Of a stretch of DNA of 64,000 bases, positions 23,859-33,246 are shown in pieces; positions within the stretch are counted from its first letter, which is position 1; each line of letters opens with the position of its first letter. The stretch is from Acetobacteraceae bacterium. Its GTDB lineage: Bacteria; Pseudomonadota; Alphaproteobacteria; Acetobacterales; Acetobacteraceae. The stretch is from positions 918,921-982,920 of the forward strand of contig CP039460.1 of the NCBI GenBank assembly GCA_004843345.1. Reading direction: 5' to 3'. The translations under genes and the position numbers were made by a program. Below the pieces are notes generated by a model. The model had not been told where the DNA came from, did not search any database, and saw only the letters and a list, made by a program, of their open reading frames with translations.

Positions 23859-24728
23859 CTACCGATAGAGTTTAAGTTCTTTTTGATAAATACGTTCGCT
23901 CTCTGCAAAATCAGGCGCCCCCATTTCCCGAAAGGGATCATTTATCGCCTTCGCCAATAAAAACACATCGACTTGATGTCCATCATACTGCTTTTTTAAT
24001 CTTTCATAAGCCGATTGGGAACGCTGAAGCTGACTGGCTAAGTCAGCATAGTTCAAAACCCCTTCCCTGTTATTTTTTTGCGCAAAAACCTGCACCATCT
24101 TCTTTGTCCATGGATAGGCATAATGCTGTTGAAGATAGGTTGAAACAGATTCATAATTCATCTGATACGTATCAAAACAATGAACAAGTTTGATCTGATC
24201 GCACATGCCAGAATAACCGCAAAGGCTAACACAATGATCATGCGCTTTTGCTTTATCAAATGGCGCGATGGGTAAAGGCTGTCCTGTCATATTTGGATTA
24301 AAAAAGGCATCAAGAAATTCTTTCGCCTGTTTTGTTTGTTGCGCATTCGGTGGAATCGTCAAGCTTTGATCGTAAACAATCCCCGAATTATCCCCATTCC
24401 AAGGGCGGAAAAGCCAATGGTTAAAAGCCCACACAAGAAAAATCTCAAAAATAACAAGAATTGAAATCCCGATATATTCCACAAAAAGCAAAAGGCTCTG
24501 CGAAGAATCTGAATCCTCTGCACTCTCCTCTTTCGCTTCTTTTTGTAAATCAGACCTTTTTTTATAAGCTGGCATGAAAAACAAAACGAAAGGCATAATC
24601 GGCAATAAAAAAGAGGCTGCCAGCCATTTAGCAGGGGAACGGTTTTTCCGTTGCGCTGATAGTTTCACAGCAAAAACCATCAAAGAGAAAAAAACAACGG
24701 CCAATATAATTGCTAAAATAACGCTCAA
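23859..24728 (-). CDS. Membrane protein of unknown function
   Basis: 289 residues: an N-terminal transmembrane helix (LAIILAVVFFSLMVFAVKL), a second span (LAASFLLPIMPFVLFFMP), an acidic loop, then a third span (YIGISILVIFEIFLVWAF) and a long soluble C-terminus. The soluble part has two clustered cysteines (HCVSLCGYSGMC) that could bind metal or form disulfides, and charged helices. No family recognised. It sits between the nuclease-like genes and the adhesin. Confidence 0.6.
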   Translation of the reverse strand: MSVILAIILAVVFFSLMVFAVKLSAQRKNRSPAKWLAASFLLPIMPFVLFFMPAYKKRSDLQKEAKEESAEDSDSSQSLLLFVEYIGISILVIFEIFLVWAFNHWLFRPWNGDNSGIVYDQSLTIPPNAQQTKQAKEFLDAFFNPNMTGQPLPIAPFDKAKAHDHCVSLCGYSGMCDQIKLVHCFDTYQMNYESVSTYLQQHYAYPWTKKMVQVFAQKNNREGVLNYADLASQLQRSQSAYERLKKQYDGHQVDVFLLAKAINDPFREMGAPDFAESERIYQKELKLYR

Positions 24729-24958
24729 CGTCTCTATTCCACTTTGAAAATCTCAAATAACCTGAACCGTTTTCAGTCTTTACATCACTCTCTTAAATCT
24801 TTTCCCTCTATCTATAAAGCAAGCAAGAAAAAAGAAATACCTTCCTTTCCGCTGCTTACTCTAAAAGTCGCTTTCCTTCCCCACCCCCTTCCTTTATCTT
24901 CTGCCAAAGATGAAATCATCTTCTCTTTCTTGGATTGATTTTGACGCACAGAATATAA

Positions 24959-25774
24959 ATGGAAATTCAAACCATGTCCTCAAATGTGACAAAAAGCTCT
25001 TTTAACCTCGGAGACGAAGTACACTCAAAAAAAGAACCCAGGGTTTCGGTTTCCCTTGCGCTTTCCAATGGACAAACCCTGACAGGCAAACTCAATTTAT
25101 CTGATCTTAGAAATAAAAATCTGGAACATAGTGCCCTAATTCACCGTCAAACTTTTTCCAAGACTGGTGAATTTACTTATATTCCTTACCCGCATGCACG
25201 CTATGTGATTGCACATGTTTTTGGCGCAGGCGGAGATGGCGGTGAAATTCTTCAAACCGCCTCAGGGGAGTTTGCCGTTTCTTCTGGTGGAAATTCAGGC
25301 AATATCGCAATTTCTACACGTTTTGATGCAAGACGCCTTAAAAAACTTATTATTGGCGACCGCAAAGAATGGGGCTTCCTCATTGGTCAGAACGAAGAAA
25401 TTTTACTCAAGGTTGCCCCCGGACAAGCAGGCAAAACGACCCTCTTTAAAGCTGGAAAATGTGACTTTTCTCCTCTAACGCCACCCAATACCCCTTCCGA
25501 GGGCGAAGTCCTCTCCCTTGATATCCCAGGGGCAAGTGGAGAACGTGGCATGGTTCTCAATGCAGACCCTTCCAATCTCATGCTCTTAGGGGGAAAAGGC
25601 GGCAGCTGTGCGTATGGACATGGCGGGATGGGCGGAATCTCCCAAAAAAACACAGCCCAAGATGCTGTTGGCTATGGCAGTGGCGGCGGTGGCGCAGCTT
25701 CAGGAGAAAACAGTCCTCGAAATCCATCAGGGAAAGGTGCGCCTGCCATGATTCTCCTGGAAGAATATTTTTAA
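24959..25774 (+). CDS. Glycine-rich tail adhesin-like protein (gp38-like)
   Basis: 271 residues. An N-terminal part with strands (ALSNGQTLTGKLNLSDL) leads to a FTYIPYPHARYVIAHVFGAGGDGG segment, then repeated Gly-rich loops (SSGGNSGNI, GGKGGSCAYGHGGMGG, GYGSGGGGAASG), and an ending of the PAMILLEEYF type. Gly-rich tips with this ending are typical of phage receptor-binding adhesins similar to gp38. It lies about 7 kb downstream of the main fibre, so it may be a second host-range determinant. Confidence 0.6.
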   Translation: MEIQTMSSNVTKSSFNLGDEVHSKKEPRVSVSLALSNGQTLTGKLNLSDLRNKNLEHSALIHRQTFSKTGEFTYIPYPHARYVIAHVFGAGGDGGEILQTASGEFAVSSGGNSGNIAISTRFDARRLKKLIIGDRKEWGFLIGQNEEILLKVAPGQAGKTTLFKAGKCDFSPLTPPNTPSEGEVLSLDIPGASGERGMVLNADPSNLMLLGGKGGSCAYGHGGMGGISQKNTAQDAVGYGSGGGGAASGENSPRNPSGKGAPAMILLEEYF

Positions 25775-25859
25775 GAAAGTTTTTTGCCGTTTCAGCTGTT
25801 TCCAGCTAAAGATAGAAACTGAATATTCCTTTTGTCAAAATTCTTTTCTCTGTGCCTCT

Positions 25860-26567
25860 ATGCGCCTTCTGCCTTTTTCCCTTTCTACTCATCGCTTTGG
25901 TGCTTCTAAAGCGCCATCACGCTTTCTGCGTCTTTTCTATGCGTCTATTGGCCTATCGCTTGGTGCTTGCCAATCTGTCTGTGTCATGCCCAATGATCTT
26001 TATCAAGGGCTGAATGAGCTTTATCCTTCCAACAGCAATCTTTCACAAATCAATCAATCGATTGGCGAAACAGAAGGCATTCCAAAGCCTGTCAAAAAAA
26101 TGAAGCTGGTCGGGCCCGTTGATATTGACCGTCTTAAAGAATATGGTGTGGAAATTTCCCCCGAGCCAGAAGCCAACTCCCGCTATGTCACGCTTGTTTT
26201 CAGCGATAAAACGCAAGCCGAAGGCGTTCTGAATGAAAAACGGCTCGCAGAACCCGGCTCTGCTATTCTCACACGCTGGATTCCTGCCGAAAAAGTGGCA
26301 AAATCTCTTGCCCAAAGGGATTCTCATCAATTCTCCACAAAATATGGTGAAAAATGGGCGCATCCTGACTTTCAGAATTTCAAAATTCAAACCTGTGTCG
26401 GAAGAATGACAGCGCAAGGCTATCAAGAAAGCTTCCCTTACGAAGTTTGGTCCTATTGCGCCAATCCCAAAACAAAAAAAAGCCTTAACAAATTTCACTC
26501 ACGCTTTTTCATTGATTTTAAAAAAATCTTCTTTGATCCTATCTATATTTTATTAGATGCTTCCTAA
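25860..26567 (+). CDS. Lipoprotein, adhesin-side paralogue 1
   Basis: 235 residues. A basic leader and hydrophobic stretch end in the lipobox SLGACQS. The mature part has NQSIGETEGIPKP, VGPVDIDRLK, RYVTLVFSDK, ILTRWIPAEKV, EKWAHPDFQNF and YEVWSYCANPKTKK, all shared in order with the next gene. The two look like tandem duplicates of an envelope lipoprotein. Function unknown. The pair follows the Gly-rich adhesin gene on the same strand. Confidence 0.68.
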   Translation: MRLLPFSLSTHRFGASKAPSRFLRLFYASIGLSLGACQSVCVMPNDLYQGLNELYPSNSNLSQINQSIGETEGIPKPVKKMKLVGPVDIDRLKEYGVEISPEPEANSRYVTLVFSDKTQAEGVLNEKRLAEPGSAILTRWIPAEKVAKSLAQRDSHQFSTKYGEKWAHPDFQNFKIQTCVGRMTAQGYQESFPYEVWSYCANPKTKKSLNKFHSRFFIDFKKIFFDPIYILLDAS

Positions 26568-26580
26568 GAAAAGGACTTTT

Positions 26581-27222
26581 ATGCGTTTTTTGCCACCTTT
26601 TAAATCCATTGCTCTCTTAGGAATATGTGCGGTCTCTTTCCTCAGTGCCTGCGACCAGTTGACCATTGTCGATAAAGAAAACGACCCTGAATCCAAATGG
26701 GATAGCATCTATCGCTCTTCTAAGAATCTTAAATATTTAAATCAAAGTGTTGGCAAGCCAGATGGGCTAGCAAAACCTATTAGCCGTGTCAGTTCACGCC
26801 TTGGCCGTGTGGACACGGAAAGAATGGCAATTCTCCGCCTAGATGTTTCTGGTGCGCCCAATGTCATGCGCCGTTACGTTAAACTCTATTATACAGATGG
26901 CAGTAATGAAGAGGGCGTCTTAGTCGAAACAGATCAAGGCCAATATGCGCCCTATCTTATCCGTTGGATTCCTGGCAATACCGTTGTCGAAGCGCTCAAA
27001 AAACATGATGCGCTACAGCCCAATGCCGCAACAGGCGACAAATGGGTGCATCCTGACTTTAATAATTCAACCATCAATGCGTGCGTTGCCAGAGTCACTG
27101 CCGAAGGTATGCCTGAAGAGTTCCCCTATCAAACATGGGCCTATTGCGCTGATCCTAAAAGCAAAAAAGACCTCACCCCACGCTATATGCCTATTTTTAG
27201 AGAAACCAGCTGGGGCACTTAA
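26581..27222 (+). CDS. Lipoprotein, adhesin-side paralogue 2
   Basis: ATG 26581 follows AAAAGGA. The lipobox is SFLSACD. The sequence matches the preceding gene in layout: NQSVGKPDGLAKP, RLGRVDTERM, RYVKLYYTDGS, LIRWIPGNTV, DKWVHPDFNNS and YQTWAYCADPKSKK. It differs mainly in the N-terminal third. Function unknown; likely a moron or envelope gene. A hairpin terminator follows. Confidence 0.68.
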   Translation: MRFLPPFKSIALLGICAVSFLSACDQLTIVDKENDPESKWDSIYRSSKNLKYLNQSVGKPDGLAKPISRVSSRLGRVDTERMAILRLDVSGAPNVMRRYVKLYYTDGSNEEGVLVETDQGQYAPYLIRWIPGNTVVEALKKHDALQPNAATGDKWVHPDFNNSTINACVARVTAEGMPEEFPYQTWAYCADPKSKKDLTPRYMPIFRETSWGT

Positions 27223-27236
27223 TCTTTTCGCTTTTG

Positions 27237-27275
27237 AGAACGCTTCCACTCTTTTCTAAAGGAAGCGTTCTTTCT
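27237..27275 (+). terminator. Terminator at the right end of the lipoprotein pair
   Basis: Stem AGAACGCTTCC..GGAAGCGTTCT followed by TTTCT. It separates the plus-strand phage-side genes from the convergent Fic gene. Confidence 0.75.
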
Positions 27276-28884
27276 ATTTCTTCTGTTTAAACAAATGTAC
27301 CGCACGCTCATCCTTCACGGGGTTTTCTTTCCAAACCTTATCGAGTGCTTTTTTAATCCGTGCCGACCGACCTTTTTCCAGTAAAGCTGGAATCTTTTTG
27401 AAAAGCTTTTTTCCAAATTCTTTTACAGGTCTTTCTTGATAACTTCTTAAAATACAGTCAGCCATCATATCTGGCATTTCTAAAATTTCTTTAATAGCAA
27501 CACGGCCTGCATGATGGCGGCGTAAAAATGCTACTTCATTATATAAATATTCTTCGATAGAGCGCCGCACAATCTCTGACGTAAAAATGATATGTGACTC
27601 TAACTTTGGGTAGCGCCAAGAAGCCTCTGCGATCTCATTACCACCAAACTCTAAATCCGAAAAAATGCCATCTGGATAAGGCACTGCTTTCTGCAAAAAA
27701 TGAATAAAAGGTTTAATCTGGTGCAGTAAGGGCAAAGAAATTGTTTCCAACACCTGATCATATGCACGCCTTACAGCAGAATCTGCTGTAATTACGGCAG
27801 AAATAGGCAAAATCATGCCAGACTCAAGCGCACAATCTCTGTGTAAAATATCATTGATTAAAAAACGGTGGACACGGCCATTCCCATCTGCGAGTGGATG
27901 AATATAAACGAATCCAAAAGCGGTAACAGCAGCACGCATAATAGCAGACTGCCCTTCTGTTCTTTTTAAAAAAACCTGTATCCCTTCAAGCATTAATGCC
28001 AAATCTTCTGGAGGAGGCGCAATATAATGCACCCTCTCTTCAGGAGCTAGAAAAGAGTCTCCATCTCCAACAAAAACAGGGGATTTTCGCAGACCAAACG
28101 TTGTCAAAACAGTTTCACTGCCAATAATGCTTTTCTGTAATTGCGCAAGAGAATCACAACTCAAAGGCGGTGATACGCCTTGTCCTGTCTGTGTTGCCAA
28201 AACAGAAGCAAATCGTTGTATCTTCGAAGCATTATCCGTTTCATGCTCGATTTCAAAACTTGCACGACTTTCCCTTGAAGTCATCCAGATAGAAGCTCTT
28301 GTCACAGCTTCCTGTCCAAACTCAGCCTCAACCCCCTTCAAGAGAGCGTTAATGTCCAAAGAAAACGCTTCTTTAAGATGTTTATCTGTTTTCACAATAG
28401 AAGGACAAAAAAAACGCGTTCCAGGCATATTATCCCAAACTCGCCAACGGGTAGAACGCTCTTCTTTTCCGGTACTCGCCGTCACAATCTTTTTACTATC
28501 GAGCGCAAAAATATACTTACGTCCTAAATTTTCAGGAAGCGTTAACGACTCTCCTGTAAAAAATTCATAGAAAAAAGCCGTTCGCCGAGAATATTCGCCA
28601 GTAGGCTCATCATTCACCCATTCTTGTGCAAAAGTAGAGCCAATGGCGGTAAAAAAACGGCTTAAAAACTCAAAATTAGGGACTTCTTGCTTTAAATGAA
28701 AAAGGAAATGACCTCGAATATCATCATCCGCAGGCGCTTGCGCAAAAGGATATATTTTTACAAAATACCCATTCTCTTCTCGATCCTTAGAACGCGATCC
28801 AGCCACACTCGTATGGCGCAATCTCCCTGTCATGGGCAAGTTTAGGCATTCAATCAGTCTTTGCGCGCCAAGAGGGTGTTCCAT
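27274..28884 (-). CDS. Fic-domain protein (probable AMP- or NMP-transferase)
   Basis: 536 residues. The Fic core is at about residues 329-340, HPLADGNGRVHR, matching HPFxDGNGRxxR: the His is the catalytic base and the Gly/Arg residues bind nucleotide phosphate. Around residues 209-214, SFEIEH resembles the inhibitory-helix motif (S/T)xxxE(G/N) that keeps many Fic enzymes off, though the last position is His. Flanking regions carry a long N-terminal domain and a basic C-terminal helical domain. No separate antitoxin gene is adjacent, which suits an intramolecularly regulated enzyme. Its start lies just downstream of phased repeats at 28905-28997. Confidence 0.85.
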   Translation of the reverse strand: MEHPLGAQRLIECLNLPMTGRLRHTSVAGSRSKDREENGYFVKIYPFAQAPADDDIRGHFLFHLKQEVPNFEFLSRFFTAIGSTFAQEWVNDEPTGEYSRRTAFFYEFFTGESLTLPENLGRKYIFALDSKKIVTASTGKEERSTRWRVWDNMPGTRFFCPSIVKTDKHLKEAFSLDINALLKGVEAEFGQEAVTRASIWMTSRESRASFEIEHETDNASKIQRFASVLATQTGQGVSPPLSCDSLAQLQKSIIGSETVLTTFGLRKSPVFVGDGDSFLAPEERVHYIAPPPEDLALMLEGIQVFLKRTEGQSAIMRAAVTAFGFVYIHPLADGNGRVHRFLINDILHRDCALESGMILPISAVITADSAVRRAYDQVLETISLPLLHQIKPFIHFLQKAVPYPDGIFSDLEFGGNEIAEASWRYPKLESHIIFTSEIVRRSIEEYLYNEVAFLRRHHAGRVAIKEILEMPDMMADCILRSYQERPVKEFGKKLFKKIPALLEKGRSARIKKALDKVWKENPVKDERAVHLFKQKK

Positions 28885-28904
28885 TTTTCGTTTTCCAATA
28901 AGGA

Positions 28905-28997
28905 TTTACAAATTAAGCTAATTTCTTAATTTTATTTACAATCTCTTTAAAACATTTACAAATAGCCATTTTTTTCAAAAAACGTTTACAAATTAAG
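28905..28997. promoter_or_regulatory. Four phased TTTACAAAT repeats upstream of fic (operator candidate)
   Basis: TTTACAAATTAAG occurs at 28905 and 28985, with shorter versions TTTACAAT at 28935 and TTTACAAAT at 28955. The spacings are 30, 20 and 30 bases, so all four lie on the same face of the helix. They are 20-115 bases before the Fic start, between it and the dioxygenase gene. This looks like a cooperative DNA-binding site; the binding protein is unknown. Confidence 0.55.
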
Positions 28998-29042
28998 GAA
29001 TAGCCCTCCGTACAAAATGAGAGCTATAGCTTCCTAGAAATA

Positions 29043-30092
29043 TTAGGCTTTCACTTCAAAGCCGTTGCCATCTCCTGCTTTTGCATCTTTTGAAATCGGT
29101 AATTTCAAACCTTTTGCCTCTTCTTTAAGACCGAAAACACGCATAAACCAACGGTCTGCCCCATCCCAGCGTGGCAAAATCGGTTTTGTCCTTGTATGGG
29201 TCATCAGCTGATTTCTAAAAATCAGGAAATCCCCTGGCAATAACAAAAACTCCTGATCAATCTCACCACTTTCGAGGATTTTACGAATTTTCCGCTCAAC
29301 TTTTTCGCCTTCCGCATTGATTGGCTTGGCATTATCAAGATCAATCCGGCAAACATAATCGCCCTCCTTATCTTTTCCAACAAAAGCCATATCTTTGGTA
29401 CGGCGTGGACTGTCATAAGAAGCTGGACGTGAAAAACGGAAATAAGGTCGTTCGAGGATTTCAATTTCTGATGCGCTCAAACGGTTTAATAAATCAGGCA
29501 AATAGCCTAAACGTGTTGGTGTTTTTGGATCTGTGCGCTGACAATAGAGCGAAAGAAAATCGGGGCAGGCCGAGAAATCTGAAACAGTCTCCCCATCCAT
29601 TGGCAAATCTGGGCAATCAACATGATGCCCCAGTGCCAAAGCCCCATGAGAGCTTTTATTGCGTGAGGCGTCTGTTGTGGCCACAATATGGCGGAAAAGA
29701 CGCCCTTTATTCTCCGCCTGATAGACCACAGGCGCAATCCCCATTAACTCAAGCAAAGAGAAAATATAAAGTGAGCTGACAGGAACTTGCCAAGGGGGTA
29801 GATGTCCCGTTGGCGGCGTTGGCGGCAGCATCCGATCCATCGGGCCATTATGAATCAATAAAACCCCTGCACGCTTATCTTCCTGAAAATTTTTAAGCGC
29901 TTCTAACGTGTCCTTCGCCAACATAGAAGCGACTGTTTCACCAAGGCGTGGCCCTGGATAATCAAAACTGGACGCTCCTGCCTGACAATTTGAAAAAAAA
30001 GCGGCAAGCGTAGCATTCTCCTGCCAAGAGAGGCGATGTTGTAAAACCTTGAGCGGTGAATGAACTTTATATGGCACAGAAAACCCTAACAT
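29043..30092 (-). CDS. TauD/TfdA-like Fe(II)/2-oxoglutarate dioxygenase
   Basis: 349 residues. A likely iron-binding HxD appears in GHHVDCPD and the distal His and Arg in LIFRNQLMTHTRT near the C-terminus, with the FLLLPGDFLIF strand before it. This spacing fits the clavaminate-synthase-like / TauD fold. Substrate not determinable. It precedes the Fic gene on the same strand but 160 bases with the phased repeats separate the two, so shared transcription is uncertain. Confidence 0.65.
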   Translation of the reverse strand: MLGFSVPYKVHSPLKVLQHRLSWQENATLAAFFSNCQAGASSFDYPGPRLGETVASMLAKDTLEALKNFQEDKRAGVLLIHNGPMDRMLPPTPPTGHLPPWQVPVSSLYIFSLLELMGIAPVVYQAENKGRLFRHIVATTDASRNKSSHGALALGHHVDCPDLPMDGETVSDFSACPDFLSLYCQRTDPKTPTRLGYLPDLLNRLSASEIEILERPYFRFSRPASYDSPRRTKDMAFVGKDKEGDYVCRIDLDNAKPINAEGEKVERKIRKILESGEIDQEFLLLPGDFLIFRNQLMTHTRTKPILPRWDGADRWFMRVFGLKEEAKGLKLPISKDAKAGDGNGFEVKA

Positions 30093-30126
30093 CTATGAAA
30101 TAAAAAAACAGCCTGCTCCGCTCTTC

Positions 30127-30161
30127 AAAAAAAAGCCCCCCTGAAAACATTCAAGGGGGAC
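30127..30161 (-). terminator. Terminator for the small membrane-protein gene at 30178
   Basis: On the minus strand, CCCCCTTGAA..TTCAGGGGGG then a run of eight T residues follows the stop of the gene at 30178. Confidence 0.8.
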
Positions 30162-30177
30162 TCTGCTTAGAAGCATG

Positions 30178-30438
30178 CTAAAAAGAAGCGGAGGGCATAA
30201 ATTTAACAAGCACAAAGCCCATCCAGAGAAAAAGAACAAAAGCGACCGTGAGCAAAGCCCACATATGAAGCCTCTGCCAATAGATTGCACGCTCCATCGC
30301 ATCAACTTGCTTACGTTTTAAATCAAGCATTTCCCGCTCATATTCTCGAATATCTTCCTGATGAATATAAGCTTGGCGGGCAATTTCGATTTCTTCCGCC
30401 TTCTGAAGATGCGTTCTTCTATCGTCATCTACTGACAT
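30178..30438 (-). CDS. Small coiled-coil membrane protein
   Basis: 86 residues: a charged helical N-terminus (DIREYEREMLDLKRKQVDAM) followed by one membrane span (LHMWALLTVAFVLFLWMGF). No family recognised. A strong terminator directly follows, which supports a real gene. Confidence 0.5.
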   Translation of the reverse strand: MSVDDDRRTHLQKAEEIEIARQAYIHQEDIREYEREMLDLKRKQVDAMERAIYWQRLHMWALLTVAFVLFLWMGFVLVKFMPSASF

Positions 30439-30505
30439 TGTCCATTCCTTCTAAGAGAAAGCGATCTGCCTTCCGGATAAGAATACCCTTAACTTTTATT
30501 CAAAA

Positions 30506-31057
30506 TTACTTCTGGGCAGCCTCTTGTTTGGCATCTTCGCTGATTTTTTTGATTTCCTGATGCAACTGACCGCAAAGCTCTTCAATCTTTGCGCTTTTTT
30601 GTTCATTTTCAACCGTGCATGGATCTGTCGCCTGAGGCAAGCCTTTTTGAGCAGAACTTGCACCTGCATCCGTAGCTACGGGAACAGGTTGTGAGGTATT
30701 TTCAGCGTTGGCTGGCTGTTGCGCATTGCTCTCTTGCGCTTTATCACCCTCTCCATGTCCGCCTTCAAAAGCGTGGGAAATAGCATTTCCGGCCACAACA
30801 CCGCCAGCCGTTCCTGCCGCTGTGGTTGCAATCGTGCCTAAAGCGCTCGGCTTTGTAGCTGCGGCGGCTGGCGGTGCCATTGGGGCTGTTGGTTTCGGCG
30901 CTGCGGCATGTGGCGCAGAATGATAAGACGCATGGGAAGAAGGGCTGGAATAGGAACTATGATGTCCCCATCCTCTTGCATCCGCAGCGTGTGACCCAAA
31001 AATACCAAAACCAAGAACACTTGCAGCAATACCTGCCACAGCCATTTTTTTAATCAT
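30506..31057 (-). CDS. Secreted protein with a glycine-zipper-like segment
   Basis: The ATG at 31057 begins a signal peptide (IKKMAVAGIAASVLGFGIF, cut near SHAAD). A Ser/His-rich stretch follows (HHSSYSSPSSHASYHS), then an Ala/Pro-rich run, a Gly/Ala-rich segment (TTAAGTAGGVVAGNAIS) that may insert in membrane, an acidic/Asn-Gln linker, and a C-terminal part with two cysteines (DPCTV, LCGQL). Unknown function; periplasmic or outer-membrane-associated. Confidence 0.6.
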   Translation of the reverse strand: MIKKMAVAGIAASVLGFGIFGSHAADARGWGHHSSYSSPSSHASYHSAPHAAAPKPTAPMAPPAAAATKPSALGTIATTAAGTAGGVVAGNAISHAFEGGHGEGDKAQESNAQQPANAENTSQPVPVATDAGASSAQKGLPQATDPCTVENEQKSAKIEELCGQLHQEIKKISEDAKQEAAQK

Positions 31058-31205
31058 TTGTAACCTATTGTTTCTCATCTGCGGAAATATCACCGCAGAA
31101 TAATTCATATATTATTCTTTAATGTAGGAAATCCATCTCTAAAATTCAATTCTCTTACCAAAAAGCGCTTTTCATTTTCGATGTCTATTCCAACAAACAT
31201 TGTCC

Positions 31206-33059
31206 TTAAAATTTAAGGTCTGCATGAAGGCCGAAAACCGCCTCATCTCCCACACGCTCAAGCGTCTTTGCCGCATAATCCTGCACGCCGCCACTTGGCC
31301 TCCAGACATATTGAAAATCAGGCTGAATATTAAACCAAGGCGTTACCATCGCCTGATAGGTTAACTCTAGATGGTTTTCTGTGCTTTGCATAATCGCACC
31401 GCTTTCCCTATCGAAATGACGCTCGCCATCACCCGTTACCCCAATCACCCATGCTAAGCCAAGCGTATCATCAGGCCTGTTCAAAAAAGGCGATTTTAAG
31501 TTAATGCCTGCATCTGCCTCAAACACAACTGTGTTGCGGTCACCCTGTGTTCCTGTGCCATGAAAAAATACCCCAACAGATTTATTGCGGTTGCGGTGCG
31601 ACCGCCAGATCATCTGATCGACAATTCCGTAAATCGCCCAATTCCCCTTTTTATAGGAGGGCGTATTGGGGTTGCCGAGATCATTTGGATTTCCCAACGG
31701 CTCGCCCTCCTGATTTGTGTAATAATCAGGATAAAAAGCGCTGTCATAATAGCCCCCTAATTTATAAATCCCTGGAAATCCGTGTTTTTTACCACCTAAA
31801 AAAGTAGAATACTGAATTTCAGAAATTAAGAGTGCTCCCGTATTGAGATTAAATTTCGTCCCTGAAGCCTCCGCACCAACATCCTGATTACTTGGATCTA
31901 CTGTATTGCCCCCATTTTGAATGGGAAAAGAATTAAATTGATTGCCAGGAGGATTATCGTCAATCGCCGCAAAGAGAAAAGAAAATTTTTGAGAAGGACG
32001 GTATCGAAAACGCACGCCTGGAGACGAAATAGGCCAAGAAGGCCCGCCTGCATACAAATCCGCAGAAGGAAGCATCGACCAGCCAAAATCCGCATTAAGA
32101 TAAAGCCCGCCATAACTGCTAATCATAAATTCCGTATCAAGATCCATCTGCCCAATCCGAACATCAAATAAATCATTGAAAAAAGGCTGATCGTACCAAA
32201 GCTCAAACAATCTAAAGGAACGGTCTCCTTCTTGCCCTGAAATCGGGTTGTAAAGCGCTAAATGATCCTGTGAAAATTCACGTCCACGGATTTGAAGACC
32301 ACTGACTTGGAAATGCCCAGCCCATTTTCCAAAAAGCTTGTCTGGATAAGCCTGCAATGTAAGCATAGTCACTCCTTCATAACCAGCCCCTTGGCTCTTT
32401 CCATGCCCGTCTCCTCCCCAAACAGGCGATCCATCGGCTTGCGATGGTGTGCCACCGCTTGGATTTCCCCAGACTTCCTCAATATCCAGCGCGCCAACTT
32501 TTACCCCAAAACGATCCAAAAAATTACGAATGCCAAAAGCGCCCCCAATCAAATTGTAACGATCTGTCAAAGCCCCTGGCGCTCTATCCCGAAAAGGCGA
32601 ACATGCATCCTCCTCCATATCCATGCTTTGTTCCGCATTACGGGACTGAAAGGCTGTTTCTGCGTTGCTATTATTGACCATTGGCGCAGACCCTTGAAGA
32701 AACTGCTGATCACCGCCGACTTCGGTAAAGGGTCGATCATGACCGCCCCAAGCCTTCTGGGCCGCAAGCCTTAAACAGTCCGCCTCTGTCGGCTCTGGTA
32801 GCATTAATTTCTGATAAGCATTTAAAGAATCACGCTGCGTGGCGGAATCACTATTATCGACCGTTGGGGCAGAACCTTGAAGAAACGCTTTTTCTTCTTC
32901 CAAGGTCGAAAAAGGAATCTCATATCTCGGCTCTTTCGCCCAAACAATAGGCGCATGCAAACATCCTGCAAAAGCAAGAAAAACACCTACACAAAAACGG
33001 GATTGCGCCAAACAGGGTTTTAAGGCGCAAACAAAATCCTGCCAGCTCAAGGTTAGCAT
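31206..33059 (-). CDS. Carbohydrate-selective porin, OprB family
   Basis: 617 residues with signal peptide (CVGVFLAFAGC, cut after VWA). Residues about 45-165 are an unusual N-terminal extension with two similar segments (FLQGSAPTVDNS and FLQGSAPMVNNS). From about 165 the sequence shows OprB signatures: DRYNLIGGAFGIRNFLDRFG, a GLQIRGREFSQDHLALYNP strand-turn, LFELWYDQPFF, DLDTEFM, PSWPISSPGVR, and it ends in FGLHADLKF with a terminal Phe, as outer-membrane barrels do. OprB porins pass glucose and other sugars and are numerous in acetic acid bacteria. Confidence 0.88.
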   Translation of the reverse strand: MLTLSWQDFVCALKPCLAQSRFCVGVFLAFAGCLHAPIVWAKEPRYEIPFSTLEEEKAFLQGSAPTVDNSDSATQRDSLNAYQKLMLPEPTEADCLRLAAQKAWGGHDRPFTEVGGDQQFLQGSAPMVNNSNAETAFQSRNAEQSMDMEEDACSPFRDRAPGALTDRYNLIGGAFGIRNFLDRFGVKVGALDIEEVWGNPSGGTPSQADGSPVWGGDGHGKSQGAGYEGVTMLTLQAYPDKLFGKWAGHFQVSGLQIRGREFSQDHLALYNPISGQEGDRSFRLFELWYDQPFFNDLFDVRIGQMDLDTEFMISSYGGLYLNADFGWSMLPSADLYAGGPSWPISSPGVRFRYRPSQKFSFLFAAIDDNPPGNQFNSFPIQNGGNTVDPSNQDVGAEASGTKFNLNTGALLISEIQYSTFLGGKKHGFPGIYKLGGYYDSAFYPDYYTNQEGEPLGNPNDLGNPNTPSYKKGNWAIYGIVDQMIWRSHRNRNKSVGVFFHGTGTQGDRNTVVFEADAGINLKSPFLNRPDDTLGLAWVIGVTGDGERHFDRESGAIMQSTENHLELTYQAMVTPWFNIQPDFQYVWRPSGGVQDYAAKTLERVGDEAVFGLHADLKF

Positions 33060-33246
33060 TGGAGAAATTCCAAGCTGGGTGAAAGAGAGAATTTAAACCG
33101 CCTAAACGGTTCAGCTGCATCATTGGAAATCAATAATATGATTTTTATATAAAAAAATCATATTAAAAAAGAAGCTAAAGCGCAATCTGCTCTCTATTCA
33201 AAAAACGCCCCTTTTCAATTTTTTTTCAAAAAAACGCTCAAAAAAC

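Noticed and set aside
24744-24938. 64-codon plus-strand frame before the glycine-rich adhesin
   Set aside because: No ribosome site, no domain, and composition like the surrounding non-coding DNA.
28905-28997. Plasmid replication iterons
   Set aside because: Phased repeats resemble iterons, but no Rep gene or plasmid context is nearby; an operator fits better.
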